Part shown: positions 47,774-56,051 of the stretch, piece after piece | How positions within the stretch are numbered: position 1 is the first letter of the stretch | Layout of the letters: each line of letters begins with the position of its first letter | Assembly (NCBI GenBank): GCA_035255945.1 | Contig: DATEZA010000319.1 | Coordinates: 1 to 64,000, forward strand | DNA: 64,000 nucleotides | Source of the DNA: JAJPHC01 sp035255945 | GTDB lineage: Bacteria > Acidobacteriota > Thermoanaerobaculia > Gp7-AA8 | Direction: 5' to 3' | Made by a program: the position numbers and the translations under genes | The notes under the pieces: generated by a model | Databases searched by the model: none | The model's input: the letters and a program-made list of their open reading frames with translations, nothing else | Told to the model about the DNA's origin: nothing

Positions 47774-49638
47774 CGAGCTTCAACGCCGCGACGGAGGTGC
47801 AAGCGGAGGATCGCGATGGCTGCCGGCGTGACGCCCGGAATGCGACCCGCCTGTCCGAGCGACGCCGGCCGCACGTGCGACAACTTCTCCGTCATCTCGC
47901 GCGAAAGCCCGGGCAGCGAGTAAGTCATCGTCGATGGAATCCGCAGCTCTTCGTCCGCCACGAGCTTCGCCGCCTCGCGCTGCTGGCGATCGATGTAGCC
48001 GGAGTAGCGAAGGTTGCTGACGACCCCTTCCCGCTCCTCCTCGCTGAGCTCCACAAATGCCTCGCTCACCTCCGGCAGCACCTCGGCCGCTGCGGCGATG
48101 AACGCGTCGACATCGAAATCGGGCCGCTGCATGAGCTTTGCGACCGTCGCTTTTTCGCTGAGCGCGATGCCCGCAGTTGCCAGCCAGGCGATTGTTTCGC
48201 GATCCGGAGTGAGGGCGGTTTGCGCGATGGTGCGTGCCCGGTGCATGCGCGCGATCCGTGCCTCGACGCGACGCTTCCGCTCGTCGTCGAGGATGCGGAG
48301 ACGCTCGGCGATCGGCGTCAGCCGCTCGTAGACGGAGTCGCAGCCGAGAAGCAGCCGGTGCTCCGCGCGGCTGGTGAACATCCGATATGGCTCTTCCGTG
48401 CCGAGGGTGACGAGATCGTCGATCATGACGCCGGCGTAGGCTTCGTCACGGCGGAGGATCAGCGGAGCTTCACCGCGCACGAACTGCAGCGCGTTGATGC
48501 CGGCGATCAGACCCTGCGCAGCGGCTTCTTCGTATCCCGACGTACCGTTGATCTGACCGGCGAGGAAGAGACCGTCGACACCGCGCACCTGCAGCGTCGG
48601 ATCGAGCTGCTCCGGGTTCACGAAGTCGTACTCGACTGCGTAGCCGTAGCGGGCGATCGTCGAGTGCTCGAAGCCGGGCAACGAACGGACGACGCCGTCC
48701 TGCACGTCTGGCGGCAACGAGGTCGAGATGCCGTTGAGGTAGAGCCAGGGGTGCTCGAGGCCTTCCGGCTCGACGAACACCTGGTGCCGTTCTTTGTCCG
48801 CGAATCGAACGACTTTGTCCTCGATCGACGGGCAGTAGCGCGGACCGGTGGCCTTGATCTGGCCCGAGTACATCGGCGCGCGATGAAGGTTCGCGCGGAT
48901 CAGTTCGTGCGCGAAGGCCGAGGTGTACGTCAGATGACAGAGCACTTGGGGCTGCGGGAGCGTATCGGTGAGGATCGAGAACGGTCGCGGCTGCGCGTCA
49001 CCGGGGGCTTCGTTCAGCTTCGAGAAGTCGACGGTATTGCGTGCGACGCGTGGAGGGGTTCCGGTCTTCAGGCGGCCGAGCTGGAGGCCGAACGCGCGGA
49101 GCGAATCTGATAGACCTTCCGCGGACGGCTCGCCGAAGCGGCCGCCGCGAGTCTTTGCTTCGCCCGAATGCATGAGCGCGTGGAGGAAGGTGCCGGTGGT
49201 GATGACCACGGCGTTCGATTCGAGGACGGTTCCGTCGCCGAGGGTTACACGCATGCCGCGCGAGACATCAGTCACCGAACCTTCGATGATCGTGAGGTTC
49301 GGCTCGTCTTCGAGGATCGATCGCACTGCGTTCGCGTAGAGGTCGCGATCGCATTGTGCGCGCGGTCCCTGCACCGCGGGTCCCTTGGAGCGGTTCAGCA
49401 CTTTGAATTGGATGCCGGCGCGATCGGTCGCTTCGCCCATCAAGCCGCCGAGAGCGTCGATTTCCTTGACCAGGTTGCCCTTCGCCAAGCCGCCGATCGC
49501 CGGATTGCACGACATCCGACCGATCGCGTCGCGCAGCATTGTGATCATCGCGACGCGGGCTCCGCCGCGGGCGCAGACGCGCGCGGCCTCCGCACCTGCG
49601 TGGCCGCCGCCGATCACGATCACGTCGAAACGGGTCAT
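47770..49638 (-). CDS. mnmG: tRNA uridine-5-carboxymethylaminomethyl modification enzyme MnmG
   Basis: A 622-residue FAD protein (GGGHAGAEAARVCARGGARV at the N-terminus, MSCNPAIGGLAKGNLVKEIDALGG conserved, and a helical C-terminus). It pairs with MnmE to install the carboxymethylaminomethyl group at tRNA wobble uridines. The ATG at 49638 overlaps the parS-like palindrome by one base. It overlaps rsmG at the other end. Confidence 0.95.
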   Translation of the reverse strand: MTRFDVIVIGGGHAGAEAARVCARGGARVAMITMLRDAIGRMSCNPAIGGLAKGNLVKEIDALGGLMGEATDRAGIQFKVLNRSKGPAVQGPRAQCDRDLYANAVRSILEDEPNLTIIEGSVTDVSRGMRVTLGDGTVLESNAVVITTGTFLHALMHSGEAKTRGGRFGEPSAEGLSDSLRAFGLQLGRLKTGTPPRVARNTVDFSKLNEAPGDAQPRPFSILTDTLPQPQVLCHLTYTSAFAHELIRANLHRAPMYSGQIKATGPRYCPSIEDKVVRFADKERHQVFVEPEGLEHPWLYLNGISTSLPPDVQDGVVRSLPGFEHSTIARYGYAVEYDFVNPEQLDPTLQVRGVDGLFLAGQINGTSGYEEAAAQGLIAGINALQFVRGEAPLILRRDEAYAGVMIDDLVTLGTEEPYRMFTSRAEHRLLLGCDSVYERLTPIAERLRILDDERKRRVEARIARMHRARTIAQTALTPDRETIAWLATAGIALSEKATVAKLMQRPDFDVDAFIAAAAEVLPEVSEAFVELSEEEREGVVSNLRYSGYIDRQQREAAKLVADEELRIPSTMTYSLPGLSREMTEKLSHVRPASLGQAGRIPGVTPAAIAILRLHLRRGVEAR

Positions 49639-49653
49639 GTTCCACGTGGAACA
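49638..49653. promoter_or_regulatory. parS-like site between mnmE and mnmG
   Basis: TGTTCCACGTGGAACA is a perfect 16-base palindrome of the same variant as the site at 47219. It occupies the 30-base gap between mnmE and mnmG, ending at the mnmG start codon. Confidence 0.8.
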
Positions 49654-49668
49654 GACACGGCTGCGACT

Positions 49669-50979
49669 CTACTTCCCAATGCAGAATTTGTGGAATATTT
49701 CTGTAAATACGTCATCGTGTGTGATCGCGCCGGTGAGGAGTGCAAGTGCGTTCGACGCACGGTAGAGGTCGACGAGCACGAGTTGTTCATCGTGCTCATC
49801 CATCAATGAAGTCCGCGCTGCAATCAAAGCGGACTCGGCTTCCCCGACCGCAATCCGCTGCCGGTCGTTGACGAGCACGGCCGATGCTTCCGGTGCGGCG
49901 AACTCTTCGCGCACGATCGCATCGAGTTTCGCGAGCAGCTCATCAATGCCGGTATTTGCAGGGACACTGATTCCGATCTGCCCTGCCGGCGCGGCTGCGA
50001 GATCGATCTTCGTGTAGACGCGAACCGTCAACGTGTCGAACGACTCCGGCTCGACGGGCGCCGTCGCATCAATCAGATAAAGAATGATGTCGGCGCGCCG
50101 CGCCGCTTCGCGCGCTCGTTCGACGCCGATGCCTTCAACGACATCGTCCGACTCGCGCAAGCCCGCGGTGTCGGCGAGCGTCACCGGCAGTCCGCCGATC
50201 TCGATCGTCTCGCGCACGATGTCGCGCGTCGTGCCGGGGATCGGCGTCACGATCGCGCGCTCGCTGCCCACCAGGCGATTCAGCAGCGTCGACTTGCCCG
50301 CGTTCGGACGACCGAGGATCACGGCGTCGAGCCCGCGGGTGGTGGCCCGGCCGCGGCGGAACGTGTCGCCAAGTTCGCGCGTCGATGCCACCGCTTCATC
50401 GATCCGGCGCAGCGCATCGTCGCGCGTGATGAACTCGTACCCTTCTTCGCTGAAATCGAGCGCCGCTTCGAGTCGCGAGATTACGTGCAGCAGCGTTTCG
50501 CGAATCGACGATGCGGTTCGTGAGAGCGAGCCTTCGAGATTCGACAATGACAGCTTCGCCTGCAATGGCGTGCGCGCATTGATCAGATCCGCGACCGATT
50601 CCGCCTGCACGAGATCGAGCTTGCCGTTCAGCACCGCGCGCTCGGTGAACTCCCCCGGCTCCGCCATGCGCGCACCGAGATCGACCGCCGCTTCGATCAC
50701 CCGCTGCACGAGAAGCGGATTGCCGTGCAGCGTCAGCTCCACGAGATCGTTACCGGTGAACGATCGCGGCGCGACGTAGCGAATCGCCACGCATTCGTCG
50801 AGCAGTTCGCCTTTGTGCTGAAGATGCACGAAGGCGGCGTGACGCTCATCCGGAAGTGTGCCGGAAAGCGATTGCAGAATTGCAGATGAAAGCGGACCGT
50901 CGATGCGGACGATCGCGAGCGCGCTGCGGCCGACCGGCGTCGCCGGAGCGACGATCGTGCCGGCCGGTACGCTGGTCAC
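49669..50979 (-). CDS. mnmE: tRNA modification GTPase MnmE
   Basis: A 436-residue GTPase: N-terminal tetrahydrofolate-binding domain, helical domain, GTPase with G1 GRPNAGKS (223-230) and DTAGLRE, and the invariant C-terminal FCIGK whose Cys is required for modification. It works with MnmG. It overlaps the jag gene by 4 bases at its start, and a gap of 30 bases containing a parS-like site precedes mnmG. Confidence 0.95.
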   Translation of the reverse strand: MTSVPAGTIVAPATPVGRSALAIVRIDGPLSSAILQSLSGTLPDERHAAFVHLQHKGELLDECVAIRYVAPRSFTGNDLVELTLHGNPLLVQRVIEAAVDLGARMAEPGEFTERAVLNGKLDLVQAESVADLINARTPLQAKLSLSNLEGSLSRTASSIRETLLHVISRLEAALDFSEEGYEFITRDDALRRIDEAVASTRELGDTFRRGRATTRGLDAVILGRPNAGKSTLLNRLVGSERAIVTPIPGTTRDIVRETIEIGGLPVTLADTAGLRESDDVVEGIGVERAREAARRADIILYLIDATAPVEPESFDTLTVRVYTKIDLAAAPAGQIGISVPANTGIDELLAKLDAIVREEFAAPEASAVLVNDRQRIAVGEAESALIAARTSLMDEHDEQLVLVDLYRASNALALLTGAITHDDVFTEIFHKFCIGK

Positions 50980-51860
50980 GACTCGGAAGCCGCGCGGCGG
51001 ATGATTGCCACGCGCTTGAAGAATCCTTCGCCGCGCGATTCGGTGGTCACGTCGGCGTCATCGCGCAGCGTCATGTGCACGATGCGGCGCTCGATCGGAC
51101 TCATCGCCGGCAGCAGGAACTCGCGGCCGTCCTCGCGCACGCGATCCGCGATCTCGTGCGCGCGCTGCTCGAGATCTTCGACGCGGCGGCCCTTGAAGTT
51201 CTCGCAATCGAGCTCGATGTCTTTCTCGACTCTGCGTCCGGTCAGCGACTTGTTCGCCAGTACCTGCACCGCATCGAGCAGCTCGCCGTTACGATCGATC
51301 ATGCGCCGGCCGTCGGAGCCGTAGAGCCGCACGTGCACCTGCGTGTCGTTTTCCTCCGTGCGAACAGCGAGGTTCAGCTTTGCGAGAGAAAGTACTTGTT
51401 CGCACCAGGTCCGAACCGCACCCGCCGTCTCCGACTCGGGACCCTGCTCCGGAATCTCGATCGCATCCGCGAACTGCGCGAAATCGCCCGGCTGCAGCGA
51501 ATCGCGATCGGCGTCTTCATCGTCGTACTCGCGGCGGCGGCGACGGCCTCCGCGTGCGGGGCGTGAATCGCGTGACGAACCGGCACGATTGCCGGAACGT
51601 CCGCCGCCAGCGCCGCGTGGTCCACGTTCGCGCCGCGGCGGCGCAGCGGGACCCGCTTCGGCGACGGCAGCAACCGGCTGCGGAGGCGGTTCCGTCGCGT
51701 TCTCGTTCACTTCCGCCTCGATGATGACGCGCTTCACGCCGCCGAGGAATCCACGTTTCTCGGTGAGCACGGCGTGACGCAGCTTGTACCGCTCCACGCC
51801 GAACGTTTCAGCGGCGTGGTTCAGCGCTTCTTCGACATTCTTTCCTTCGAATCGCTGCAT
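50976..51860 (-). CDS. khpB: Jag/KhpB family RNA-binding protein
   Basis: A 294-residue protein with a Jag N-domain (GKNVEEALNHAAETFGVERYKLRHAVL), a long Pro/Arg/Gly-rich linker (about 55-125), a KH domain and a C-terminal R3H domain (LLPAMSPIERRIVHMTL). KhpB-type proteins bind RNA and are linked to cell division in Gram-positives. It lies between yidC and mnmE, a conserved neighbourhood. The linker is longer than usual. Confidence 0.88.
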   Translation of the reverse strand: MQRFEGKNVEEALNHAAETFGVERYKLRHAVLTEKRGFLGGVKRVIIEAEVNENATEPPPQPVAAVAEAGPAAPPRRERGPRGAGGGRSGNRAGSSRDSRPARGGRRRRREYDDEDADRDSLQPGDFAQFADAIEIPEQGPESETAGAVRTWCEQVLSLAKLNLAVRTEENDTQVHVRLYGSDGRRMIDRNGELLDAVQVLANKSLTGRRVEKDIELDCENFKGRRVEDLEQRAHEIADRVREDGREFLLPAMSPIERRIVHMTLRDDADVTTESRGEGFFKRVAIIRRAASES

Positions 51861-51870
51861 CGGCTCCTCG

Positions 51871-53532
51871 TTACGAAGGCTGTTCGCTGGGATGATCTTT
51901 CCACCATTTATTCATGATCAACTGCTGAATGATGGAAAGGATATTTTGCACGAGCCAGTAAATCACGAGACCGCTCGGCAGCTCCTTGAAGAAGAAGCCG
52001 AAGAGGAGCGGCATGATCATGAACATGCGGCGCTGCGCAGGATCGACCGTGGTCGGCGTCAGCGTCTGCTGGACGAACATCGTGATGGTCATCAGGATCG
52101 GCGTGATGTAGTACGGATCCTTGGTCGACAGATCGTGGATCCACCAGATGAATGGCGCGCCGCGCAGCTCGATCGCGCGTGACAGCAGGCCGTAGAAGCC
52201 CCAGAAAATCGGGAGCTGCAGCACCATCGGAAGGCACCCGCCCATCGGGTTCACGCCCTCCGTCTGATACAGCTTCATTACGTCCATGTTCATCTTCTGG
52301 CGCTGCTCGGGATCCGACTTCGCCTTCTTGTACCGCGACTTGATCGCCTCGACCTTCGGCTGCAGTTTCTGCATCTTGCGCATCGAGACGATGCTCTTGT
52401 GCTGCAACGGGTAGAGCACGATTTTGATGAGGATCGTGAGGACGATGATCGCGAAGCCCCAGTTGTGGGTCCAGGTGTTGATCCATTTCAGGGCGGTGAG
52501 GAAGAAGCGCGCGATCACGCCGAACGTGCCGAATTGGAGGGTGCGCTCGAGGCCGTATTTATCGACGACGCCGGTGTCTTTCGGACCGAAGAATGCGCTG
52601 CCGGAGACGACACCGTCCGGAGTCGCGTTCAGCGCGGCGTAGAGCTCGTGGCGCTTCTCGTTCTTCGCGCCGGTTTCCTCGACGCGACTCAACACGGCGC
52701 CACTCGCCTTCTCCGGCTTGAGGACCGAAAGGAAGTAGTTGTCTTCGATGCCGATGAATTGCGTGTCGGCGCCGTACGTCGCGAACGGATCGGCCTTGTC
52801 GCGCTTGATCAGCTTGAGACTGTCGTCGCGCTGCACGACCGCATCGCCGGTGATCGTCAGCTGGCTTTGTCCTTCATCTGCTTCGAGTGTGCGAATGCCG
52901 GGGCCGATCGCGACGCGGTACGGCATCGCCGGATTCACGGCGACCGCGAAGTGGAACATGTACTCGGGACCGACGCGGAACGTCTTCGACGCCGCGACAC
53001 CGTTGTTTGCGTACTTGTAATCAATGATGGTCGTCTGGCCGTCGCGCGACTCCGTCACCTGCCAGAGCGCGGCATTGAGGCGATCGGCGACCGGCCTGTT
53101 CTGCGCGACGATGGCGAACGGGTAATCGATGCGTCCCGCGGCACGCGCCTTCACCAGATCGACATGACCGCCGCTCTTCGTGCGATAGCCCTTCAACTGG
53201 AAGGAAGTCAGCTCGGCGCCGCGATTCGAGAAGACGACGATGAAGTCGGGCGTCTCGATCCGGGTGTTCTCTTCGGCACTCGCGCCGATGTTCGCAACGA
53301 TGGTCGTAGCGGCAACCGCCGGTTGCGGCGCAACTGCGGGAGGCGCGGCGGGTGCCGTGGTGGTGTTCGACGTCGTAGTCGCGGCGCTCGTCGAAGTCGT
53401 GCCGGTCGTCGATGTTGCGGTGACCGGTGCTTTCTTCGGAACGAACTGTGGAAACAGCCTCGGCGCGATCAGAGAGTAGCCGTAAAGGATCGCGAACGAG
53501 AGCAGAACGGCGATGAAGATTCGTTTTTCCAT
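51871..53532 (-). CDS. yidC: Membrane protein insertase YidC
   Basis: A 553-residue insertase of the Gram-negative type: N-terminal membrane helix (IFIAVLLSFAILYGYSLI), a Thr/Ala-rich linker (about 35-75), a large beta-rich periplasmic domain, and the conserved C-terminal helices (NWGFAIIVLTILIKIVLYPL, PMGGCLPMVLQLPIFWGFYGLL, KELPSGLVIYWLVQNILS). It inserts membrane proteins with or without SecYEG. It lies 3 bases after yidD. Confidence 0.94.
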   Translation of the reverse strand: MEKRIFIAVLLSFAILYGYSLIAPRLFPQFVPKKAPVTATSTTGTTSTSAATTTSNTTTAPAAPPAVAPQPAVAATTIVANIGASAEENTRIETPDFIVVFSNRGAELTSFQLKGYRTKSGGHVDLVKARAAGRIDYPFAIVAQNRPVADRLNAALWQVTESRDGQTTIIDYKYANNGVAASKTFRVGPEYMFHFAVAVNPAMPYRVAIGPGIRTLEADEGQSQLTITGDAVVQRDDSLKLIKRDKADPFATYGADTQFIGIEDNYFLSVLKPEKASGAVLSRVEETGAKNEKRHELYAALNATPDGVVSGSAFFGPKDTGVVDKYGLERTLQFGTFGVIARFFLTALKWINTWTHNWGFAIIVLTILIKIVLYPLQHKSIVSMRKMQKLQPKVEAIKSRYKKAKSDPEQRQKMNMDVMKLYQTEGVNPMGGCLPMVLQLPIFWGFYGLLSRAIELRGAPFIWWIHDLSTKDPYYITPILMTITMFVQQTLTPTTVDPAQRRMFMIMPLLFGFFFKELPSGLVIYWLVQNILSIIQQLIMNKWWKDHPSEQPS

Positions 53533-53535
53533 TCG

Positions 53536-53745
53536 TCAGGGAACGGGGTCCCAACCTCCCGGATTGAACGGGTGGCAGTGGGAGAGCCGGCGCACGCCGA
53601 GCCATCCACCGCGGATCAATCCGTATTTTTCGATCGCCTGCATCATGTAGATCGAGCAGGTCGGCTCGAATCGGCACATCGGCGGCAGCAAAGGAGAGAT
53701 GAATCGCTTGTAGAAGCGGAGCAGGAGGAGAGCGACCACACGCAT
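53536..53745 (-). CDS. yidD: Membrane protein insertion efficiency factor YidD
   Basis: A 69-residue protein with the YidD features: RFYKRFISPLLPPMCRFEPTCSIYMMQAIEKYG and a C-terminal SHCHPFNPGGWDPVP. It assists YidC-dependent insertion. The compact order rpmH-rnpA-yidD-yidC is conserved across bacteria. Confidence 0.93.
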   Translation of the reverse strand: MRVVALLLLRFYKRFISPLLPPMCRFEPTCSIYMMQAIEKYGLIRGGWLGVRRLSHCHPFNPGGWDPVP

Positions 53746-53755
53746 TGGGGGAGAC

Positions 53756-54121
53756 TCACTCCGCGGCGCTCATCACGACCCGGCGCAGGACTTTGGCGAG
53801 GTCTGCGCTGTAGTCGGGAAAGGTTGCGCCGGCCGCATTCGGCTTCACATTCACGACGACGTCGACCATGCGGGAGTCGAGGCCGAGCGGCTCGCGCTGC
53901 TGCCGGTAGACCTCGCGCGTCCAGCGTTTGAGACGGTTGCGGACGTTGGCTTTTCCGATTTTCTTCGTCGCGGTAATGCCGATCCGCGAATGCGGCAAGC
54001 CGTTGCCGGCGAAGAAGACGACCGCATATCGGGAAAAGATTTTTCGGCCCGTTTCGTAAACCCGAAGAAACTCGCGACGTTTCGCCAGCCTCTTCTCTTT
54101 TGGGAGGGCGGCGTCGGTCAC
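53756..54121 (-). CDS. rnpA: Ribonuclease P protein component
   Basis: A 121-residue basic protein, the protein subunit of RNase P that matures tRNA 5' ends. The family motif NRLKRWTREVYR and the beta strand RIGITATKKIGKANVRNR are present. It lies 7 bases after rpmH. Confidence 0.92.
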   Translation of the reverse strand: MTDAALPKEKRLAKRREFLRVYETGRKIFSRYAVVFFAGNGLPHSRIGITATKKIGKANVRNRLKRWTREVYRQQREPLGLDSRMVDVVVNVKPNAAGATFPDYSADLAKVLRRVVMSAAE

Positions 54122-54128
54122 GAGATGA

Positions 54129-54263
54129 CTAGACCGCCAGGCGCTTGCGGCCTTTGCGGCGACGGCGCGAGAGCACCGCCTGACCGTCTTTCGTGCGCAT
54201 GCGGACGAGGAAGCCGTGCGTGCGCTTGCGGCGGCGGTTGTTCGGCTGAAAAGTTCGCTTCAT
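54129..54263 (-). CDS. rpmH: Ribosomal protein bL34
   Basis: A 44-residue protein with the complete bL34 sequence pattern (MKRTFQPNNRRRKRTHGFLV, then RKGRKRLAV at the end). It leads the leftward operon. A strong promoter lies 42-70 bases upstream. Confidence 0.95.
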   Translation of the reverse strand: MKRTFQPNNRRRKRTHGFLVRMRTKDGQAVLSRRRRKGRKRLAV

Positions 54264-54304
54264 TTAAGTAACCCCTTGAAAAGACAGCGTCAAAGAAAGC
54301 GCTG

Positions 54305-54333
54305 AGTATAGTCACCGCCCTCAGGATGGTCAA
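54305..54333 (-). promoter_or_regulatory. Sigma-70-like promoter of rpmH operon
   Basis: TTGACC, a 17-base spacer and TATACT on the minus strand, one mismatch from consensus in each box. The predicted transcript start is about 35 bases before rpmH. Confidence 0.75.
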
Positions 54334-54389
54334 ATTCAGGGCGGAAAGCATGCGCGCAAACTGGTCGAAACTCGACCTTATTCCAGTGA

Positions 54390-54418
54390 TGGACAGGCGG
54401 GTTTCGCTGTCGTACACT
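54390..54418 (+). promoter_or_regulatory. Sigma-70-like promoter of dnaA
   Basis: TGGACA, a 17-base spacer and TACACT lie about 85 bases before the dnaA ATG. The DnaA-box-like sites at 54443-54472 are in the leader just downstream, a placement compatible with autoregulation. Confidence 0.65.
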
Positions 54419-54503
54419 CGCAGGCCCATCAAAAGGGCAGAGATTTCCACAACTGTGGAAAACTTGTGGATTCTCAAAGAGATAGCTCCAGTCCCTCTCC
54501 CCC

Positions 54504-55811
54504 ATGAACGTCTGGAATCAGCTCCTCAGCAAGATCGAGCAAACCATTGACCGGACGGACTATGAAACGTGGTTCGCTCCGACGCGGTTTCTCGCTCGAC
54601 GTGGCGATACGATCGATATCGGCATTCCGACGCAGAAGCATGTCGATGCCGTCCGCGACCGGTTCGGCTCACAAATTCGCGAGCTCCTGAACGAGCTCTC
54701 GTCGCCCGAGCGCGTGCAGGTCCACTTCGTCATCGAAGCGGCGGATGACGACCTCCCGATGATCACGCAACAGCCTCCGCGCGACGAGATGCCGTCGTCG
54801 ACGTTCAACCAGCGCTACAGTTTCTCGACATTCGTCGTCGGCAGCTCGAATCAGCTCGCGTACGCCGCGGCGCTCTCGATCGCCGAAAACCCGTCCGGTT
54901 CGTTCAATCCCCTCTTTATTTATGGCGGTGCCGGCCTCGGCAAGACCCATCTGATCCAGGCGGTCGGTCAAAAGGTCCGCGAAAAAGATCCACGGAAGAA
55001 GGTCGTCTACATGTCGGCCGAAACCTTCGTGACCGATCTCATCACGTCGATCCGCTACGACCGCATGAACGCGTTCCGCGAGCGCTACCGCACGCTCGAC
55101 GCGCTCCTGCTCGACGACATCCAGTTCTTTGCCGGCAAGGAGCGCACGCAGGAAGAGTTCTTCCACACGTTCAACGCGCTGCACGAAGCGCAGAAGCAGA
55201 TCGTGTTCACCTCGGACGCTCAGCCGAAAGACATCCCCACGCTTGAAGAGCGCCTCCGATCACGATTCGAATGGGGCCTGATCGCAGACATTCAGGCTCC
55301 CGATCTCGAGACGAAGGTGGCGATCCTTCGCAAGAAAGCGGAAGAACGGAAGATCGATCTTCCGCAGGACGTCGCGATCTTCATCGCGGAGCGCGTGCGC
55401 TCGAACATCCGCGAGCTCGAAGGACATCTGAACCGCGTCGCCGCGTACTCATCGCTCGCCGGTCATCCGATCACCGTCGATCTCGCGAAGGAAGCGCTGA
55501 AGGATCTGCTGTCGAAAGAGAACAAGCCGATCACCGGACAGGAGATCCAGAAAGTCGTCGCCGCGCATTACGGCATCAAGGTCGCGGATCTGAAGTCGAA
55601 ATCGAACGCGCGGCCGATCGCGTACCCGCGCCAGGTCGCGATGTACATGTGCAAGCACCTCACCGATCTTTCGTATCCGGAGATCGGAAAGCTTTTCAAC
55701 AACAAGCATCACTCGACCGTCATGTATTCGGTCGACAAGATCGATCAACTGATGCAGGACGATCCGCAGCTCGCGCGCACGATCGACATGCTCACGAAGC
55801 AGTTCCGGTAA
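54504..55811 (+). CDS. dnaA: Chromosomal replication initiator DnaA
   Basis: A 435-residue initiator: N-terminal domain I (MNVWNQLLSKIEQTIDRTDYETWF), a short domain II, AAA+ domain III with P-loop GGAGLGKTHL and LLLDDIQFFAGKERTQEEFFH, and domain IV with the DnaA signature NNKHHSTVMYSVDKI that binds DnaA boxes. It is slightly shorter than E. coli DnaA (467), mainly in domain II. Confidence 0.97.
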   Translation: MNVWNQLLSKIEQTIDRTDYETWFAPTRFLARRGDTIDIGIPTQKHVDAVRDRFGSQIRELLNELSSPERVQVHFVIEAADDDLPMITQQPPRDEMPSSTFNQRYSFSTFVVGSSNQLAYAAALSIAENPSGSFNPLFIYGGAGLGKTHLIQAVGQKVREKDPRKKVVYMSAETFVTDLITSIRYDRMNAFRERYRTLDALLLDDIQFFAGKERTQEEFFHTFNALHEAQKQIVFTSDAQPKDIPTLEERLRSRFEWGLIADIQAPDLETKVAILRKKAEERKIDLPQDVAIFIAERVRSNIRELEGHLNRVAAYSSLAGHPITVDLAKEALKDLLSKENKPITGQEIQKVVAAHYGIKVADLKSKSNARPIAYPRQVAMYMCKHLTDLSYPEIGKLFNNKHHSTVMYSVDKIDQLMQDDPQLARTIDMLTKQFR

Positions 55812-56051
55812 TCCTGCGGAAAGCAGAAACGAAAACCTGCGGATGAAAAACAGCGCGGCCTCGACATGGTCCGAAACTGCGGAAAATGCTGAGCTTTTCC
55901 GGTGTTTTTCCGCGTCGAAACCCGCAGGTTCGATACGAGTAGAACTGCTATACTTTCGAAACCTTTGCAGCAAGTCCGAGCGTTTTCCGCACGGTTCTAC
56001 TGCTACTACCACAAAAGATAAATAGAGCTTAGGTTCTGAAGGAAGAAGGCA
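55812..56051. other. dnaA-dnaN gap with repeated TTTTCCGC motifs
   Basis: This 240-base gene-free gap carries six copies of TTTTCCGC-like octamers in both orientations: 55815, 55838 (TGCGGATG), 55878, 55895 (TTTTCCGG), 55906 and 55983. Such clustering is unexpected and may mark an origin element or a DnaA-related binding site. A TATACT box at 55949-55954 may be a weak dnaN -10 element, but I find no good -35 partner. AAGGAAGAAGG precedes the dnaN start. Confidence 0.5.

Larger units (their letters stand above)
54264..54503. other. Candidate oriC / rpmH-dnaA divergent control region
   Basis: This 240-base gene-free region separates rpmH and dnaA. It holds the divergent promoters at 54305-54333 (leftward) and 54390-54418 (rightward), and three DnaA-box-like sequences just before dnaA: ATTTCCACA (54443-54451), TGTGGAAAA (54454-54462) and TTGTGGATT (54464-54472). 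Location in the dnaA region and the box cluster suggest an origin element; the absence of an obvious AT-rich tract here means the unwinding region may be in the dnaA-dnaN gap. Confidence 0.6.
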
